DNA of 64,000 nucleotides from contig NZ_JBMSDT010000010.1 in assembly GCF_049445795.1 (NCBI RefSeq), positions 1-64,000 of the forward strand, given 5' to 3'. Below, in pieces: positions 1 to 9,500 of this stretch. Below the pieces are notes generated by a model that had not been told where the DNA came from, ran no database searches, and worked only from the letters and a program-made list of their open reading frames with translations. This DNA comes from Larkinella sp049445795. Its GTDB lineage: Bacteria; Bacteroidota; Bacteroidia; Cytophagales; Spirosomataceae. How positions within the stretch are numbered: position 1 is the stretch's first letter; every line of letters starts with the position of its first letter. The translations under genes were made by a program, and so were the position numbers.

Positions 1-61
1 GGGCTTGGGCTAGTTCCAGCACACTGAGACGGTGCTGAGCGAGTTTTTGATTAGCATTCAT
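1..61 (-). CDS. Transposase N-terminus, IS481-like (partial, runs off window)
   Basis: Only the first 20 codons lie in the window, starting with ATG at 61 and running off the left edge. The peptide (MNANQKLAQHR, then LSVLELAQA) resembles the N-terminal helix of IS481-type transposases of Bacteroidota, which precedes a helix-turn-helix and an rve/DDE integrase domain. Neither domain can be seen here. The reading is by family resemblance of 20 residues, so it is tentative. A small DNA-binding regulator is the main alternative, because inverted AAAGTTA words lie just upstream. Confidence 0.4.
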   Translation of the reverse strand, partial: MNANQKLAQHRLSVLELAQA

Positions 62-76
62 TTTCTTGGTTTTATT

Positions 77-116
77 CAAAGTTAAAAATACTAACTTTGT
101 CAAGCAAGAAAGTTAA
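77..116. promoter_or_regulatory. Alternating AAAGTTA words: inverted repeat CAAAGTTA/TAACTTTG plus a third copy
   Basis: CAAAGTTA (77-84) and TAACTTTG (92-99) form a perfect 8-bp inverted repeat with a 7-base loop. AAAGTTA recurs at 110-116. On the minus strand TAACTTTG (84 to 77) also fits the Bacteroidota -7 consensus TAnnTTTG. The same bases could therefore be the transposase promoter, an operator, or sub-terminal transposase-binding repeats. The sequence does not decide. Confidence 0.35.
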
Positions 117-147
117 GAATACATAAAATCTGTACGTATGTTTTCGA

Positions 148-163
148 CCAGTAGCACTACTGG
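148..163. repeat. Short perfect hairpin CCAGTAG/CTACTGG
   Basis: Seven-base perfect inverted repeat with a two-base centre in the 237-bp gap before the kelch gene. No T-tract follows on either strand, so it is not a convincing terminator. Nothing else stands out in this gap. Confidence 0.3.
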
Positions 164-298
164 CTCCTCCGGTTGCCGGAATGGTGTTGGCATGTTGTCA
201 ACGTCCGGCCCCTGACCGCACGCCATCGAGCCACTCATTGTTGATCGTTTACTTTCAATTATTCTACGTGTTTTTCTTATCCGCCAAACTTCTGCTTT

Positions 299-3130
299 AT
301 GAAAAGAACTATCCTATTGCCTCATTTTGCAGGTTTTTTACTCTGCAGTTTTCTGTTGATATCCGACGCCGTCGCGCAATGGTCGACGGCAAGCCTGAGC
401 CAGTCCCGCAACAAACTTGCCGGAGCCAGCGCCGGTGGGAAAGCCTTTTTCGGTGGAGGATTCGAGGGAGTTACTGCCTCCAAAACGGTCGATGTTTACA
501 CCCGGTCAACCGATTCGTGGTCGACCGCTACGCTGAGCGAAAGCCGGGGCGACCTGACCGCCACCGCTTCCGAAGACCTGGTATTTTTCGCCGGGGGAAG
601 CAGCCTTGAAAATAGCGGTTTTTCCAGCCGGGTCGATATTTACGATGTTGTCAATAATGCCTGGTCGCAGGCTAGTTTATCCCAAAGCCGTTCGTCACTG
701 GCATCGGCCCAAACCGGCCGGAAAGTCCTGTTTGCTGGGGGAATTCGGCTGGAGGGTTCGTTCATCCCGGTACTCACGACCAAGAAAACCGTCGATGTGT
801 ATGACCTGATCGACAAAACTTGGTCGACGGCCGAATTGTCGCAGGCCCGCTCCAGCCTGGCGGGTGTGGCCGCTGGCGGAAAAATCTTTTTCGCCGGGGG
901 CTACCGAAGTTTGGGCTCGTACTCCAATCGCGTTGATATTTACGACGAGGCTACCGGAACCTGGTCGACAACGGACCTGTCGCAGGCGCGTAGTGGGCTG
1001 GCTGCCGTGGCGGCTGGCGGGAAAGTCTTTTTCGCAGGCGGTTTTCAGGGGCTGCTGAGTGGCGGTTTTTCCGACCGGGTCGACATCTATGACCTGAGCA
1101 GCAGCACCTGGTCGCAAGCCACCTTATCGAGCAAACGGGCGAACCTGACTGCCACTACCGTTGGCGATAAGGTATTTTTTGCCGGTGGTGAAAATACGAA
1201 TGGCAGTCAGACGACGGTGGACATCTACGATCTGACCACGCAGAGCTGGTCGACGGCGGAACTGACGAAAAAACGGAAAGACCTGGCGTCGGCCAGCGTG
1301 GGGAACAAAGCCCTTTTTGCGGGCGGTTTTGTCGGTCTGTTCGACGGAGGATCGACGCTGACAGTGGATATATTTACAGCAACGGCTATCGAGGAACAAC
1401 CGAATCTCTCGTCTTCAACGGTTTGTCAGGGTAGCCCGGTGAGCACCTCGATCAAAGCGCTGGGCGATAATTTGACGTATCAGTGGTACAAAGGAGCACC
1501 CAATACCTCAGCCACGCAGGTGACCGATCAAACATCGGCTACGTTGTCGCTGGGATCGGCTCAGCCGGAGGATTCCGATACCTACTATTGTCGGGTGAGC
1601 GGTGATGGGGGAGTTGTCTGGTCGGAAGGTTTCTCATTGACCGTAAGTGCCTTACCTTCGGCCCCGATTATTGCGATGGGTGGACAGAGCACCGTAAACG
1701 TAATTCAGAACACGCCGTTTGTTGTGTTGAGCATCACCGGTTGCGAGTCCGGTACCGTTTCCTGGTCGGGTTCGAACGGCAGCAGCGGGTCGGGTACCAG
1801 CATTTCCGTACCGACTTCGGCCGTAACCACCCTGACGTATTCTGCAACCTGCACGGTGGGAAGCTGCGCGAGTCCGGCCGGAATGGCCACGGTGAATGTT
1901 ACCACCGGAACGGCAACCGGCAGCTTCGATGGCTTTATTTACGGAGCCGATTGCAGCACGTTCCGGGGATGGGCCTGGGACCGGAACAAGCCAAACACGC
2001 CGGTTTCGGTCGAAATTTTGGATGGTCCAGATGTTATTGCAACGCTCCAGGCCAGTGTCTACCGCCAGGATCTGAAAGATGCCGGGAAAGGAAACGGCAA
2101 TCATGCCTTTCTGTTTGCTATACCGGAAGCGTTGAAAGACAACTTACCACACCGCCTTTCAGCCCGCGTGACCAGTAGTAACTTCATTCTGAAAGATTCT
2201 CCAAAAGTTTTGATCTGTCAGGGTAGCAACGCTACGCCCGGTAACCAATTGCCCAAACCGCCGACGCCCACGGTCTTGATTGCGCCGATAGCGGCTCAGG
2301 TGGGCGTGCCTTTCTCGGCTACACTGGTGGCTTTTACCGATCCCGAAGGCACCAACTTGACCTACAACCTGACCGGTTTACCCAACGGGTTGTCGATCAA
2401 TAGCAGCAGCCGCGTCATTAGCGGGATGCCGAGCCAGGATGGTGTGTTTGTTTTGACGTATCAGGCCACGGACGAAGGCGGAGCCAGCAACAGTGTGAGC
2501 TTCCCGCTGACGGTGCTTCCGGCGCCCTCCGGCCCGGTAACGGGTAGTTTTGAAGGCTATCTGGACAAAGTGGAGTGCGGCAGCATTCGCGGCTGGGTCT
2601 GGGACCGTAACAAGCCCAATACGCCGGTAACCGTCGAATTTTATACCGGTGGAACGGTCTGGGGAAGTACGGTTGCGAATATTTTCCGGCAGGATCTGAA
2701 AGATGCCGGAAAAGGAAACGGCGCGCACGCGTATAGCTTTGAAGTGCCGGCTATTTTGAAAGACGGCACACCGCGACTGATTTCGGCGCGGGTACAAGGT
2801 TCAACCTACGACCTGAAATGGTCCGGCAAGTCACTTACCTGCGCTTCGCCGGGCCGACTGTCAGCCGAAAACGCCGGTTCGCTTCAGGTTATGGTGCTCG
2901 GAAATCCCGTTCGGGATCGGGTGACGGTCGAAGTGCGGGGCGTTGAAGGGCAAATGCTGCGGATTACTCTGTCGGATGCACAGGGGTGGGTGATCGGTGA
3001 GCGTCTGATCGAAAAAGCGGGAGCTGTTGAGCGTCAGCAATTTGAGGTACTGCGTCAACCGGCCGGTTTGCTGTTCCTGAAAGCAGGTACTGCCAGCCAG
3101 AGCCAGACACTGAAGCTGGTAAAACCGTAA
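299..3130 (+). CDS. Secreted kelch-repeat/Ig-like protein with T9SS C-terminal sorting domain
   Basis: 943 residues, probably exported by Sec and then passed across the outer membrane by the type IX system. Residues 1-26 are a signal peptide ending DAVA. Residues about 27-362 hold seven kelch-type repeats of about 48 residues, each opening WS.A.LS..R and closing FAGG or FGGG, likely one beta-propeller. An Ig-like domain follows (about 365-455, Cys/Trp/Cys), then a second beta domain. Two copies of a domain of about 100 residues lie at about 541-640 and 749-848, each with GW.WDRNKPNTPV and RQDLKDAGKGNG. A He_PIG/cadherin-like domain (about 650-745) sits between them. The end (about 870-943) has the NPVRDRVTVEV and LKLVKP signature of a type A sorting domain. 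Ligand unknown. An adhesin or surface carbohydrate-binding role is inference. Confidence 0.85.
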   Translation: MKRTILLPHFAGFLLCSFLLISDAVAQWSTASLSQSRNKLAGASAGGKAFFGGGFEGVTASKTVDVYTRSTDSWSTATLSESRGDLTATASEDLVFFAGGSSLENSGFSSRVDIYDVVNNAWSQASLSQSRSSLASAQTGRKVLFAGGIRLEGSFIPVLTTKKTVDVYDLIDKTWSTAELSQARSSLAGVAAGGKIFFAGGYRSLGSYSNRVDIYDEATGTWSTTDLSQARSGLAAVAAGGKVFFAGGFQGLLSGGFSDRVDIYDLSSSTWSQATLSSKRANLTATTVGDKVFFAGGENTNGSQTTVDIYDLTTQSWSTAELTKKRKDLASASVGNKALFAGGFVGLFDGGSTLTVDIFTATAIEEQPNLSSSTVCQGSPVSTSIKALGDNLTYQWYKGAPNTSATQVTDQTSATLSLGSAQPEDSDTYYCRVSGDGGVVWSEGFSLTVSALPSAPIIAMGGQSTVNVIQNTPFVVLSITGCESGTVSWSGSNGSSGSGTSISVPTSAVTTLTYSATCTVGSCASPAGMATVNVTTGTATGSFDGFIYGADCSTFRGWAWDRNKPNTPVSVEILDGPDVIATLQASVYRQDLKDAGKGNGNHAFLFAIPEALKDNLPHRLSARVTSSNFILKDSPKVLICQGSNATPGNQLPKPPTPTVLIAPIAAQVGVPFSATLVAFTDPEGTNLTYNLTGLPNGLSINSSSRVISGMPSQDGVFVLTYQATDEGGASNSVSFPLTVLPAPSGPVTGSFEGYLDKVECGSIRGWVWDRNKPNTPVTVEFYTGGTVWGSTVANIFRQDLKDAGKGNGAHAYSFEVPAILKDGTPRLISARVQGSTYDLKWSGKSLTCASPGRLSAENAGSLQVMVLGNPVRDRVTVEVRGVEGQMLRITLSDAQGWVIGERLIEKAGAVERQQFEVLRQPAGLLFLKAGTASQSQTLKLVKP
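2068..2723 (+). repeat. Near-identical 32-bp direct repeat inside the kelch gene
   Basis: Positions 2068-2099 and 2692-2723 differ at a single base and encode the same RQDLKDAGKGNG core of the two duplicated domains. The spacing is 624 bp, a multiple of three, so recombination between the copies would delete one domain in frame. Confidence 0.7.
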
Positions 3131-3218
3131 GATAGACAAAAGAGGAGAGACAAAAGACAAGAGAACGGTTATTTCGACTCGTTTCTCATGTCTCTTGTCT
3201 TTCCTCTTTTATCTTTTG
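3129..3218. repeat. Intergenic quasi-palindrome between convergent genes
   Basis: The left arm (about 3129-3164) is made of the words AAAAGA, GACAAAAGA and GACAAGAGA. The right arm (about 3190-3218) is its imperfect reverse complement (TCTCTTGTCTTT, CCTCTTTTATC). It fills the gap between the stop codons of the kelch and M14 genes, where it can serve as a bidirectional terminator. Confidence 0.65.
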
Positions 3219-3220
3219 CA

Positions 3221-5791
3221 CTAATTGCCCACCATAAAAACCGCGTTTCCGAACAGCAGCTTTCCGTTGTACCAGAAGCCCCGGAACAGCGGATCATCCA
3301 TGATGTAGACTACGCTGCCACGGCCCAGGTCCTGCACCCCGTACAACAACGTGTTATTCAGCTTTGTCTTCGCATTTTTTCCCACGAAACCGGCCACGTA
3401 GTTGTCTTTTTTCAGGTACCCGACATTCCAGCCATCGCGCAGAAAATCATAGTCGTACACATTCTGAACCAGCGAAAAGTAACCGTTCGCGTAGCCATAC
3501 GCCAGCGGGTGCGAGCGGTCTAGATCGACGCGGTACACACTGCCGGGCGTTTCTTCCGAAACGGCTTCGCGTTCCCGCTCACCGTACAGGCGCAGCGTTT
3601 CATCCGGTTCCGGTTTTTTCTCGGCTTTATCTTTCCGGGTTTCGGGTTTCTCCTCTTTCTTTTTCAGGCCCCAGTCCGGTTTGTCGACAAAAAACTGGGT
3701 CGCCCGTTCCATGACGATTAGTTTCCCTCCGGCCTGCACCCAGTCTTTCAACTTGCTTAGTGTTCGGTCGTTCAGGATTCGGCCGTAACCGTAGCCTTGC
3801 GGAAGAATCAGCACATCGAGACCATTCAGCGAGGTGTTTGCCAGGGCATTTCCATCGATCAAGGTCAGCGGATACCGAAGTTCCTGGTCGAAATAATGCC
3901 AGACCTCGCCCATCGAAGTGGGGGTCGTAACATCGCCAGTCAGGACCGCAACATGCGGGTTTTTGAGGGAGAAAACGCTCCCTGAACCAAAGTCGGCCCC
4001 CTCCGCCACAAAGCCCGTCGTGGCCGACAGCAACTTGACACCGTACTGGTCGGCCTGCTGCTGCACAATCTGGTGCAAGCGGTCGCCCAGCCGCTCGTTC
4101 CCGGCGCGGGTGATGATCAGGGTACCGGCTTCGAAGGTTTGGTTGTCCTGTTTGAACGTGCGCTCGGCCACCCGGACCCGTACCTTATTTTTCAGCAAAC
4201 CGGCCAGAAACTGTACATCTTCCGCAGATTGCCAGCGGACGAGGTAGGCATACGGTTTTGTGGCCGGGTTGAGGGCCTGACCGGAAGCGGCAGAATTACC
4301 GGAAGGGTAAACCACCGGAGTCAGTTTGTCTTTCAAACCGTAGGCTTTCAGGCCATAGGCATACGGAATACTCCAGGCCGTGATGTCGTAGGTCACCGAA
4401 TCTTCGAGGGTTGATTTGGGTTCGAACAGGATTTTTAGCAGGGTCGATTTGGGTTGATAGGCGCTGATAACCAAATCGTTGTTGTCGATTGAAACCGCTT
4501 CGTTTTTTTGGGTTTGGTAATTGAATCCCGTCAGTTTCTGGGCTTTCCCGGCCAGACCGTACCGAATCAGGTTATTATCCAGCAGTTTCCGAAGCGCCTT
4601 GATCCGGCCCGGGTCGTTGGCGGTTTTGATCAAATAGCTTTTGAAGTCACCAATCGGATTGTTGATCGATTTTTCGAAAAAACCGGTGAAGTTTTTAACC
4701 ACTTCGTCGGGTCGGTCGGCGACCGATTCCAGGGTGGCGAAGCTGGCCGTGTAATGGTGATCGATCCGTTCGCGGAGCGTGAGGGTGTCACCGTCGTTTT
4801 TCTGATAAGCCAGTCCGGCCCGGCCCCCACCGCCCTGTTCGAACGTCATACCGATGGCTCCGTTGTAGGTCGGCCAGGTATCCCCATAGCTGGGGTAGAA
4901 CAGGTCGAAATTCTCGCGGGTAAAATACAGCCACCCGTTTTTGTCGAAATACCGGCTGTTGTATTGTCCGATGATTTGTTGAAAATTCCGTTGCCAGGGC
5001 GTAATATCTTCGTGGTACGGTTTAGCCGAAGGGGCGAAGTAATACGGACTTTCCGGACCCATTTCGTGAAAATCGCCGTGCAGATGCGGCATCCATTGCT
5101 GGTAAAGCGCCATCCGCTGCTGCGTAATTTCCTGCGTCTGCCAGGCCCAGTCGCGGTTGGGGTCAAATAGGTAATGGGTATACCGGCCACCGGGCCAGGG
5201 TTCGCTGTGTTCGCGGGCAAAAGGCGTGGGGTCGGGGGTCGTGCCGCTGACCTGGTTGTACCAGTTGACGTAGCGATCGTGGCCGTCGGGATTCAGGCAG
5301 GGGTCCAGAATGACAACGGTATTCGACAGAATTTTCTGCGAAACCGGATTGGCCGTGTTCAGGAGGTCGTGCAGCACCAGCATGAACGCTTCCGAACTGA
5401 TGGCCTCGTTGCCGTGAACATTGTAGCTGAGCCAGGCAATGGGTGGTTGGGGCTCCTGGCTTGTCGCTGGGGCCGTCGAACTGGCTGTACCCAGACCGAT
5501 TCGGCGAAGGTGAGCAGTCCGGATTTCCTCAAGCCGGGCCAGATTTTTTTCGGAAGCAACCACTACTGCCATCAGTTGACGGCCTTCGAAGGTAGTTCCG
5601 TAGGGCACTAATTTGACGCGTCCCGGATTTTGCCGGGCCACATACTCAGCATAGGCCAGAACGCGGTGTTGGGGCGTAAACCGTTGCCCGACGGTATAGC
5701 CCAGGAATTGGTCGGGGTGTTGTAACTGATTCTGAGCGAGCGAAGTCAGGGTAAATACTAGGCTCAGACCAAACAAAAAGAGGTGTTTCAT
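3221..5791 (-). CDS. M14-family zinc carboxypeptidase, exported
   Basis: 856 residues counted from the ATG at 5791. That start puts a clean signal peptide first (MKHLFLFGLSLVF, cleavage near SLAQ); a longer in-frame form would bury it. The catalytic domain spans about residues 25-340. H126-G-N-E129 is the HxxE zinc site, H242 in DFHEMG is the third ligand, and E318 in TFEQGG is the catalytic glutamate. The remaining 500 residues carry a GAT-like domain and a Lys/Glu-rich stretch (about 720-750) seen in large Bacteroidota M14 proteins. Likely periplasmic or outer-membrane peptidase acting on proteins or peptides; the substrate cannot be read from sequence. It has its own promoter (5826-5859). 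Confidence 0.9.
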   Translation of the reverse strand: MKHLFLFGLSLVFTLTSLAQNQLQHPDQFLGYTVGQRFTPQHRVLAYAEYVARQNPGRVKLVPYGTTFEGRQLMAVVVASEKNLARLEEIRTAHLRRIGLGTASSTAPATSQEPQPPIAWLSYNVHGNEAISSEAFMLVLHDLLNTANPVSQKILSNTVVILDPCLNPDGHDRYVNWYNQVSGTTPDPTPFAREHSEPWPGGRYTHYLFDPNRDWAWQTQEITQQRMALYQQWMPHLHGDFHEMGPESPYYFAPSAKPYHEDITPWQRNFQQIIGQYNSRYFDKNGWLYFTRENFDLFYPSYGDTWPTYNGAIGMTFEQGGGGRAGLAYQKNDGDTLTLRERIDHHYTASFATLESVADRPDEVVKNFTGFFEKSINNPIGDFKSYLIKTANDPGRIKALRKLLDNNLIRYGLAGKAQKLTGFNYQTQKNEAVSIDNNDLVISAYQPKSTLLKILFEPKSTLEDSVTYDITAWSIPYAYGLKAYGLKDKLTPVVYPSGNSAASGQALNPATKPYAYLVRWQSAEDVQFLAGLLKNKVRVRVAERTFKQDNQTFEAGTLIITRAGNERLGDRLHQIVQQQADQYGVKLLSATTGFVAEGADFGSGSVFSLKNPHVAVLTGDVTTPTSMGEVWHYFDQELRYPLTLIDGNALANTSLNGLDVLILPQGYGYGRILNDRTLSKLKDWVQAGGKLIVMERATQFFVDKPDWGLKKKEEKPETRKDKAEKKPEPDETLRLYGEREREAVSEETPGSVYRVDLDRSHPLAYGYANGYFSLVQNVYDYDFLRDGWNVGYLKKDNYVAGFVGKNAKTKLNNTLLYGVQDLGRGSVVYIMDDPLFRGFWYNGKLLFGNAVFMVGN

Positions 5792-5825
5792 GTAAAGGAA
5801 TTGATGAAAAAAATCCGGCAATTCC

Positions 5826-5859
5826 CAAATTTAACCTGAAAGCTTCAAACCCCACCAAA
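5826..5859 (-). promoter_or_regulatory. Promoter of the M14 peptidase gene
   Basis: On the minus strand TTTG (5859-5856) and TAAATTTG (5833-5826) are separated by 22 bases, matching the Bacteroidota pattern TTTG/TAnnTTTG. The -7 element ends 35 bases before the ATG at 5791. Confidence 0.6.
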
Positions 5860-5891
5860 TTCAAGAAAAATCAATTTTTTTTAGTCAAAGA

Positions 5892-5922
5892 TTTGCATGG
5901 ATCATTCTTCGCCGTATCTTTG
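5892..5922 (+). promoter_or_regulatory. Promoter of tRNA-Glu
   Basis: TTTG (5892-5895), a spacer of exactly 19 bases, then TATCTTTG (5915-5922). This is a textbook Bacteroidota sigma-A promoter. It lies 60 bases before the mature tRNA, leaving a 5' leader to be removed by RNase P. Confidence 0.8.
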
Positions 5923-5982
5923 CACCACAATTTCAGAGACGGGGTCATCGAAATCAAACGACAAACCAACTAATCTGAATTT

Positions 5983-6054
5983 GGCCGATTCGTCTAGCGG
6001 TTAGGACGCGGCCCTTTCACGGCTGAAACACGGGTTCGATTCCCGTATCGGTCA
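5983..6054 (+). tRNA. tRNA-Glu (anticodon TTC)
   Basis: 72-base cloverleaf. The acceptor stem pairs GGCCGAT with ATCGGTC (one G-U pair), followed by discriminator A6054. The anticodon loop CTTTCAC carries TTC. The T-arm contains GGTTCGATTCC. The 3' CCA is not encoded; CGCC follows. The body is close to bacterial tRNA-Glu. Confidence 0.95.
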
Positions 6055-6070
6055 CGCCGAAAATTTGCTA

Positions 6071-6107
6071 AAAGCGTTGTAAGTCAAGCACTTGCAACGC
6101 TTTTTTG
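6071..6107 (+). terminator. Intrinsic terminator after tRNA-Glu
   Basis: AAAGCGTTGTAAGT (6071-6084) pairs with ACTTGCAACGCTTT (6090-6103) with one mismatch, followed by a T-run. It lies 16 bases after the tRNA, so tRNA-Glu is probably transcribed alone. Confidence 0.8.
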
Positions 6108-6552
6108 TTTTCCGGCTTTGGCGTTCCCCGTGCTCCATGCTGCCGATTCGCGCTGAAAATAGGCTGCGAATTGCTTCCGGTTCTATGTTTGAAAAAGTGT
6201 TCAGCAGGAGACAACCTACTCAAGACTTCGGGGTAATCCTAAAGCTGCACTGCGACTATGTTCCAAGAAATTTATCGAGTTCCCCATCCTGATTACGTCT
6301 GACTGCAAATCCATTCTAATTAGATTGAAAAATGTCTGGTAATATTTGTTTTAAAAGTCTGATAATGCGGATATTTTCTTAACCGCTGACAGCCGTTTGC
6401 AGCTACGCTACGGCAGGGATTCAACACTTCGTTTTGCTGTAACCTTCTGATCGAACGGAAACCGGAATTTTGAAGCCGCCGGTGTAGAACGTCAAAAGTT
6501 GGTCTGATAAATGCTGTGATATTGGCATAGTAGATCCTAAAACGTGTACGTC
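6108..6552. other. 445-bp gap with no recognised gene
   Basis: After the tRNA terminator I see no convincing coding sequence, tRNA or repeat up to the kinase start. A 66-codon open frame inside it has no recognisable features. Part of the gap may be a long 5' region of the kinase gene. Confidence 0.5.
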
Positions 6553-9500
6553 ATGCCACTTCCCGCCAACGAAGCAGGACGCCTGGCGGCCCTGCGTCGG
6601 TATCAGATTCTGGACACCCTGCCCGAAGCGGAGTTCAACCGGCTGACTGAACTGGCTTCCCTTATTTGTCAGACACCCATTTCGTTGGTTTCGCTACTGG
6701 ACGAACATCGGCAATGGTTTAAGGCCCGCATGGGGTTGGAAATAAGTGAAACGAGCCGCGATATTGCTTTCTGTCGGTATGCCATTATGGATCAGGCACT
6801 GCTGGAAGTCGAAGATGCAACCCGGGATGAGCGGTTTTACGAAAATCCACTGGTTACAGCCGACCCGCACATTCGATTTTATGCCGGTTATCCGCTGACT
6901 GATCCCCACGGGTTTGCTCTGGGCACCCTGTGCGTTATGGATCGTAAACCGAGAAAACTAACCGAGGATCAGCGCCGATCGTTGCAGCTTCTGGCGCAAA
7001 CCGCTACCGATTTAATCGTTAAAAACCGGCAGAAGCAGGAGGTCGAGCAACTGGAGAGTTTATTCGTATTTTCCAATGATTTGCTCTGTATTGCCGGAAC
7101 CGATGGATACTTTAAAAAGATCAATCCGGCGTTTCAGCAGGTGTTGGGCTGGGAGGAATCCTATTTGCTAAAAACCCCATTCTTTGACTTGATTCATCCC
7201 GATGACCTTGCCGAAACCTACCGGATGGTGGAAGAACTGAAGGCGGGCAATCGGGTCATCAATTTCTCCAACCGTTTTCGCTGCAACACGGGCACGTACC
7301 GGCTTCTTCAATGGGTAGCTACTCCCGAACCAATGACAGGTTTTTTGTTTGCCATCGCCCGCGACATTACCGAAGCGAAACAGAAAGAGTTTCAGTTGTA
7401 CCAATCGGAGAATAAGTTTCGGTCCTTTTTTGAAAATTCGCAGGGACTTATGTGCATCCATGATCTGGAAGGCAGGTTATTGACCGTAAATACCGCAGGT
7501 GCCCATGCTCTGGGTTATGAGCCTGAAGAACTCGTGGGCATGAATTTAAGCGAACTAATACCTACCCTATGGAATGGGGAACTTACCGCATATCTCGAAA
7601 ACATTCGGCAAACCGGGCGGGCCACCGGCCTGATGTACACCCGGCATCGGGACGGTTCGATCTTGATCTGGCTGTTTAACAACGTCCTCGAAAATGATTT
7701 GAATGGTCAAACCTTTGTGATCGGCAATGCCATCGACATTACCCTTCGGTACCAACTGGAAACGGACCTGAACCGAACCAAGGAAATGCTGGAGCAGACC
7801 AACGAAGTGGCCCGGATCGGTACCTGGGAAATAAATGTGCCGAAGCAGACTATCTACTGGTCCAGCGTAACCAAAGCGATTCACGGGGTTAGCGACGATT
7901 TCGTTCCGGATTACGAATCGGCCGTTTCGTTTTTTAAGGAAGAAAACTACCTGAAAATTACATCGGCGATCGAACGGGCCATCCAGGAAGGTGTACCTTA
8001 TGACCTTGAATTACAGATTGTTACCTATGTGGGGAAACCCATTTGGGTTCGGGTTCAGGGGACGTCTGACTGGGAAGAGGGCGTTTGTAAACGCCTGTAC
8101 GGTATTATCCAGGATATCGATGAAAAAAAACGGGCGGAACAGGAGCTACTTAACGAAAAGTTACGCCTGGCTGCCTTTGTCGAACACGCTCCTGCTGCTG
8201 TAGCCATGTTTGACCGAGACATTCGCTACGTGGCCGTCAGCCATCGCTGGATGGAAGAATACCAGTTGACAGAAAGCGTGATTGGGCGGTCCCATTACGA
8301 AGTTTTCCCGAATATTTCCGACGAATGGCGGGCAATTCATACTCGTTGTGTACAGGGGGCTGTCGAGAAAAGTGATGAGGACATCTGGCGACCGGCGGGT
8401 TGGGATTACGACCAGCACCTTCGCTGGGAGGTCCGGCCCTGGTATCAGTTTGATGGTTCTATCGGAGGAATCATGATGTTTACGCAGGATATTACGGAGA
8501 TGTGCCAGCAGCGGGATGAATTGAAAAAAGCCAAACAACTGGCTGAGCAGGCCAGTCGCGCCAAATCAGAATTCCTGGCAAACATGAGCCATGAAATTCG
8601 CACACCGCTCAACGGCGTAATCGGTTTTACGGATCTTGTGCTGAAGTCTGAACTGAATCCAACCCAACAACAGTACCTGTCGATTGTCAGCCAATCCGCT
8701 AATTCGCTCTTGGGAATCATCAACGACATACTGGATTTCTCGAAAATAGAGGCTGGTAAAGTGGAATTGGTGATTGAAAAAACCGATCTCTACGAAATAA
8801 GCAACCAGGCGATCGATATGGTTTCATACCAGGCCCGGAATAAAGAACTGGAAGTGTTGATGGACGTAGCTGCCGACCTGCCGCAATTTGTGTATACCGA
8901 TGCAATCCGAATAAAGCAGGTTTTGGTAAACCTGTTAGGAAATGCCGTAAAGTTTACCGAACGGGGCGAAATCGAGCTGCGCATCAGTCTGGTAAATCGG
9001 TTGTCGGAAGGAAAGGTCACCTGCCGGTTTGAAGTAAGAGATACCGGGATTGGCATTAAACCGGAGATGCAGGGGAAGATTTTTGATGCGTTTTCTCAGG
9101 AAGACCCTTCGACAACTAAAAAATACGGTGGAACCGGCCTAGGCCTGACCATCTCCAACAAACTCCTGGAACTCATGGGGAGTCGACTGCAGCTAACGAG
9201 TACACCGGGGTTGGGTAGCTGTTTTTATTTTGAAATCCAGCTTCGGGCGGAGGAAAAAACCGAACTGGTTTGGCCCAGTCACCGATCGATCCGAACGGTG
9301 CTGATGGTTGATGACAATGAGCGCAGTCGGCACATTCTCCGGGAGTTGCTGCGATCCCGGCAAATTCAGGTGGTGGAAGCTAGCAACGGTTTTGAAGCCC
9401 TACAAATTCTGGCCCGGAAACAGGATTTTGATGCCCTGATTATTGATTACCACATGCCCTACATGGATGGTCTGGAGACGGTTCGTAAAGTGCGCTCCAA

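Larger units (their letters stand above)
1..123 (-). mobile_element. Possible right end of an IS481-type insertion sequence
   Basis: Upstream of the partial transposase, the minus strand reads TGTATTCTTAACTTTC inward from position 123. It starts with TGT, as IS481 termini do. The terminus would lie about 60 bp before the start codon, a normal distance. The other terminus and the target duplication are outside the window, so the boundary is inferred. Confidence 0.3.

Noticed and set aside
4508..5170. Long open frame opposite the M14 peptidase gene
   Set aside because: It is the shadow of a clear zinc peptidase; its translation has no domain.
6092..6292. Open frame of 66 codons after tRNA-Glu
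   Set aside because: It starts within the tRNA terminator and its translation shows no recognisable features; it looks like chance.
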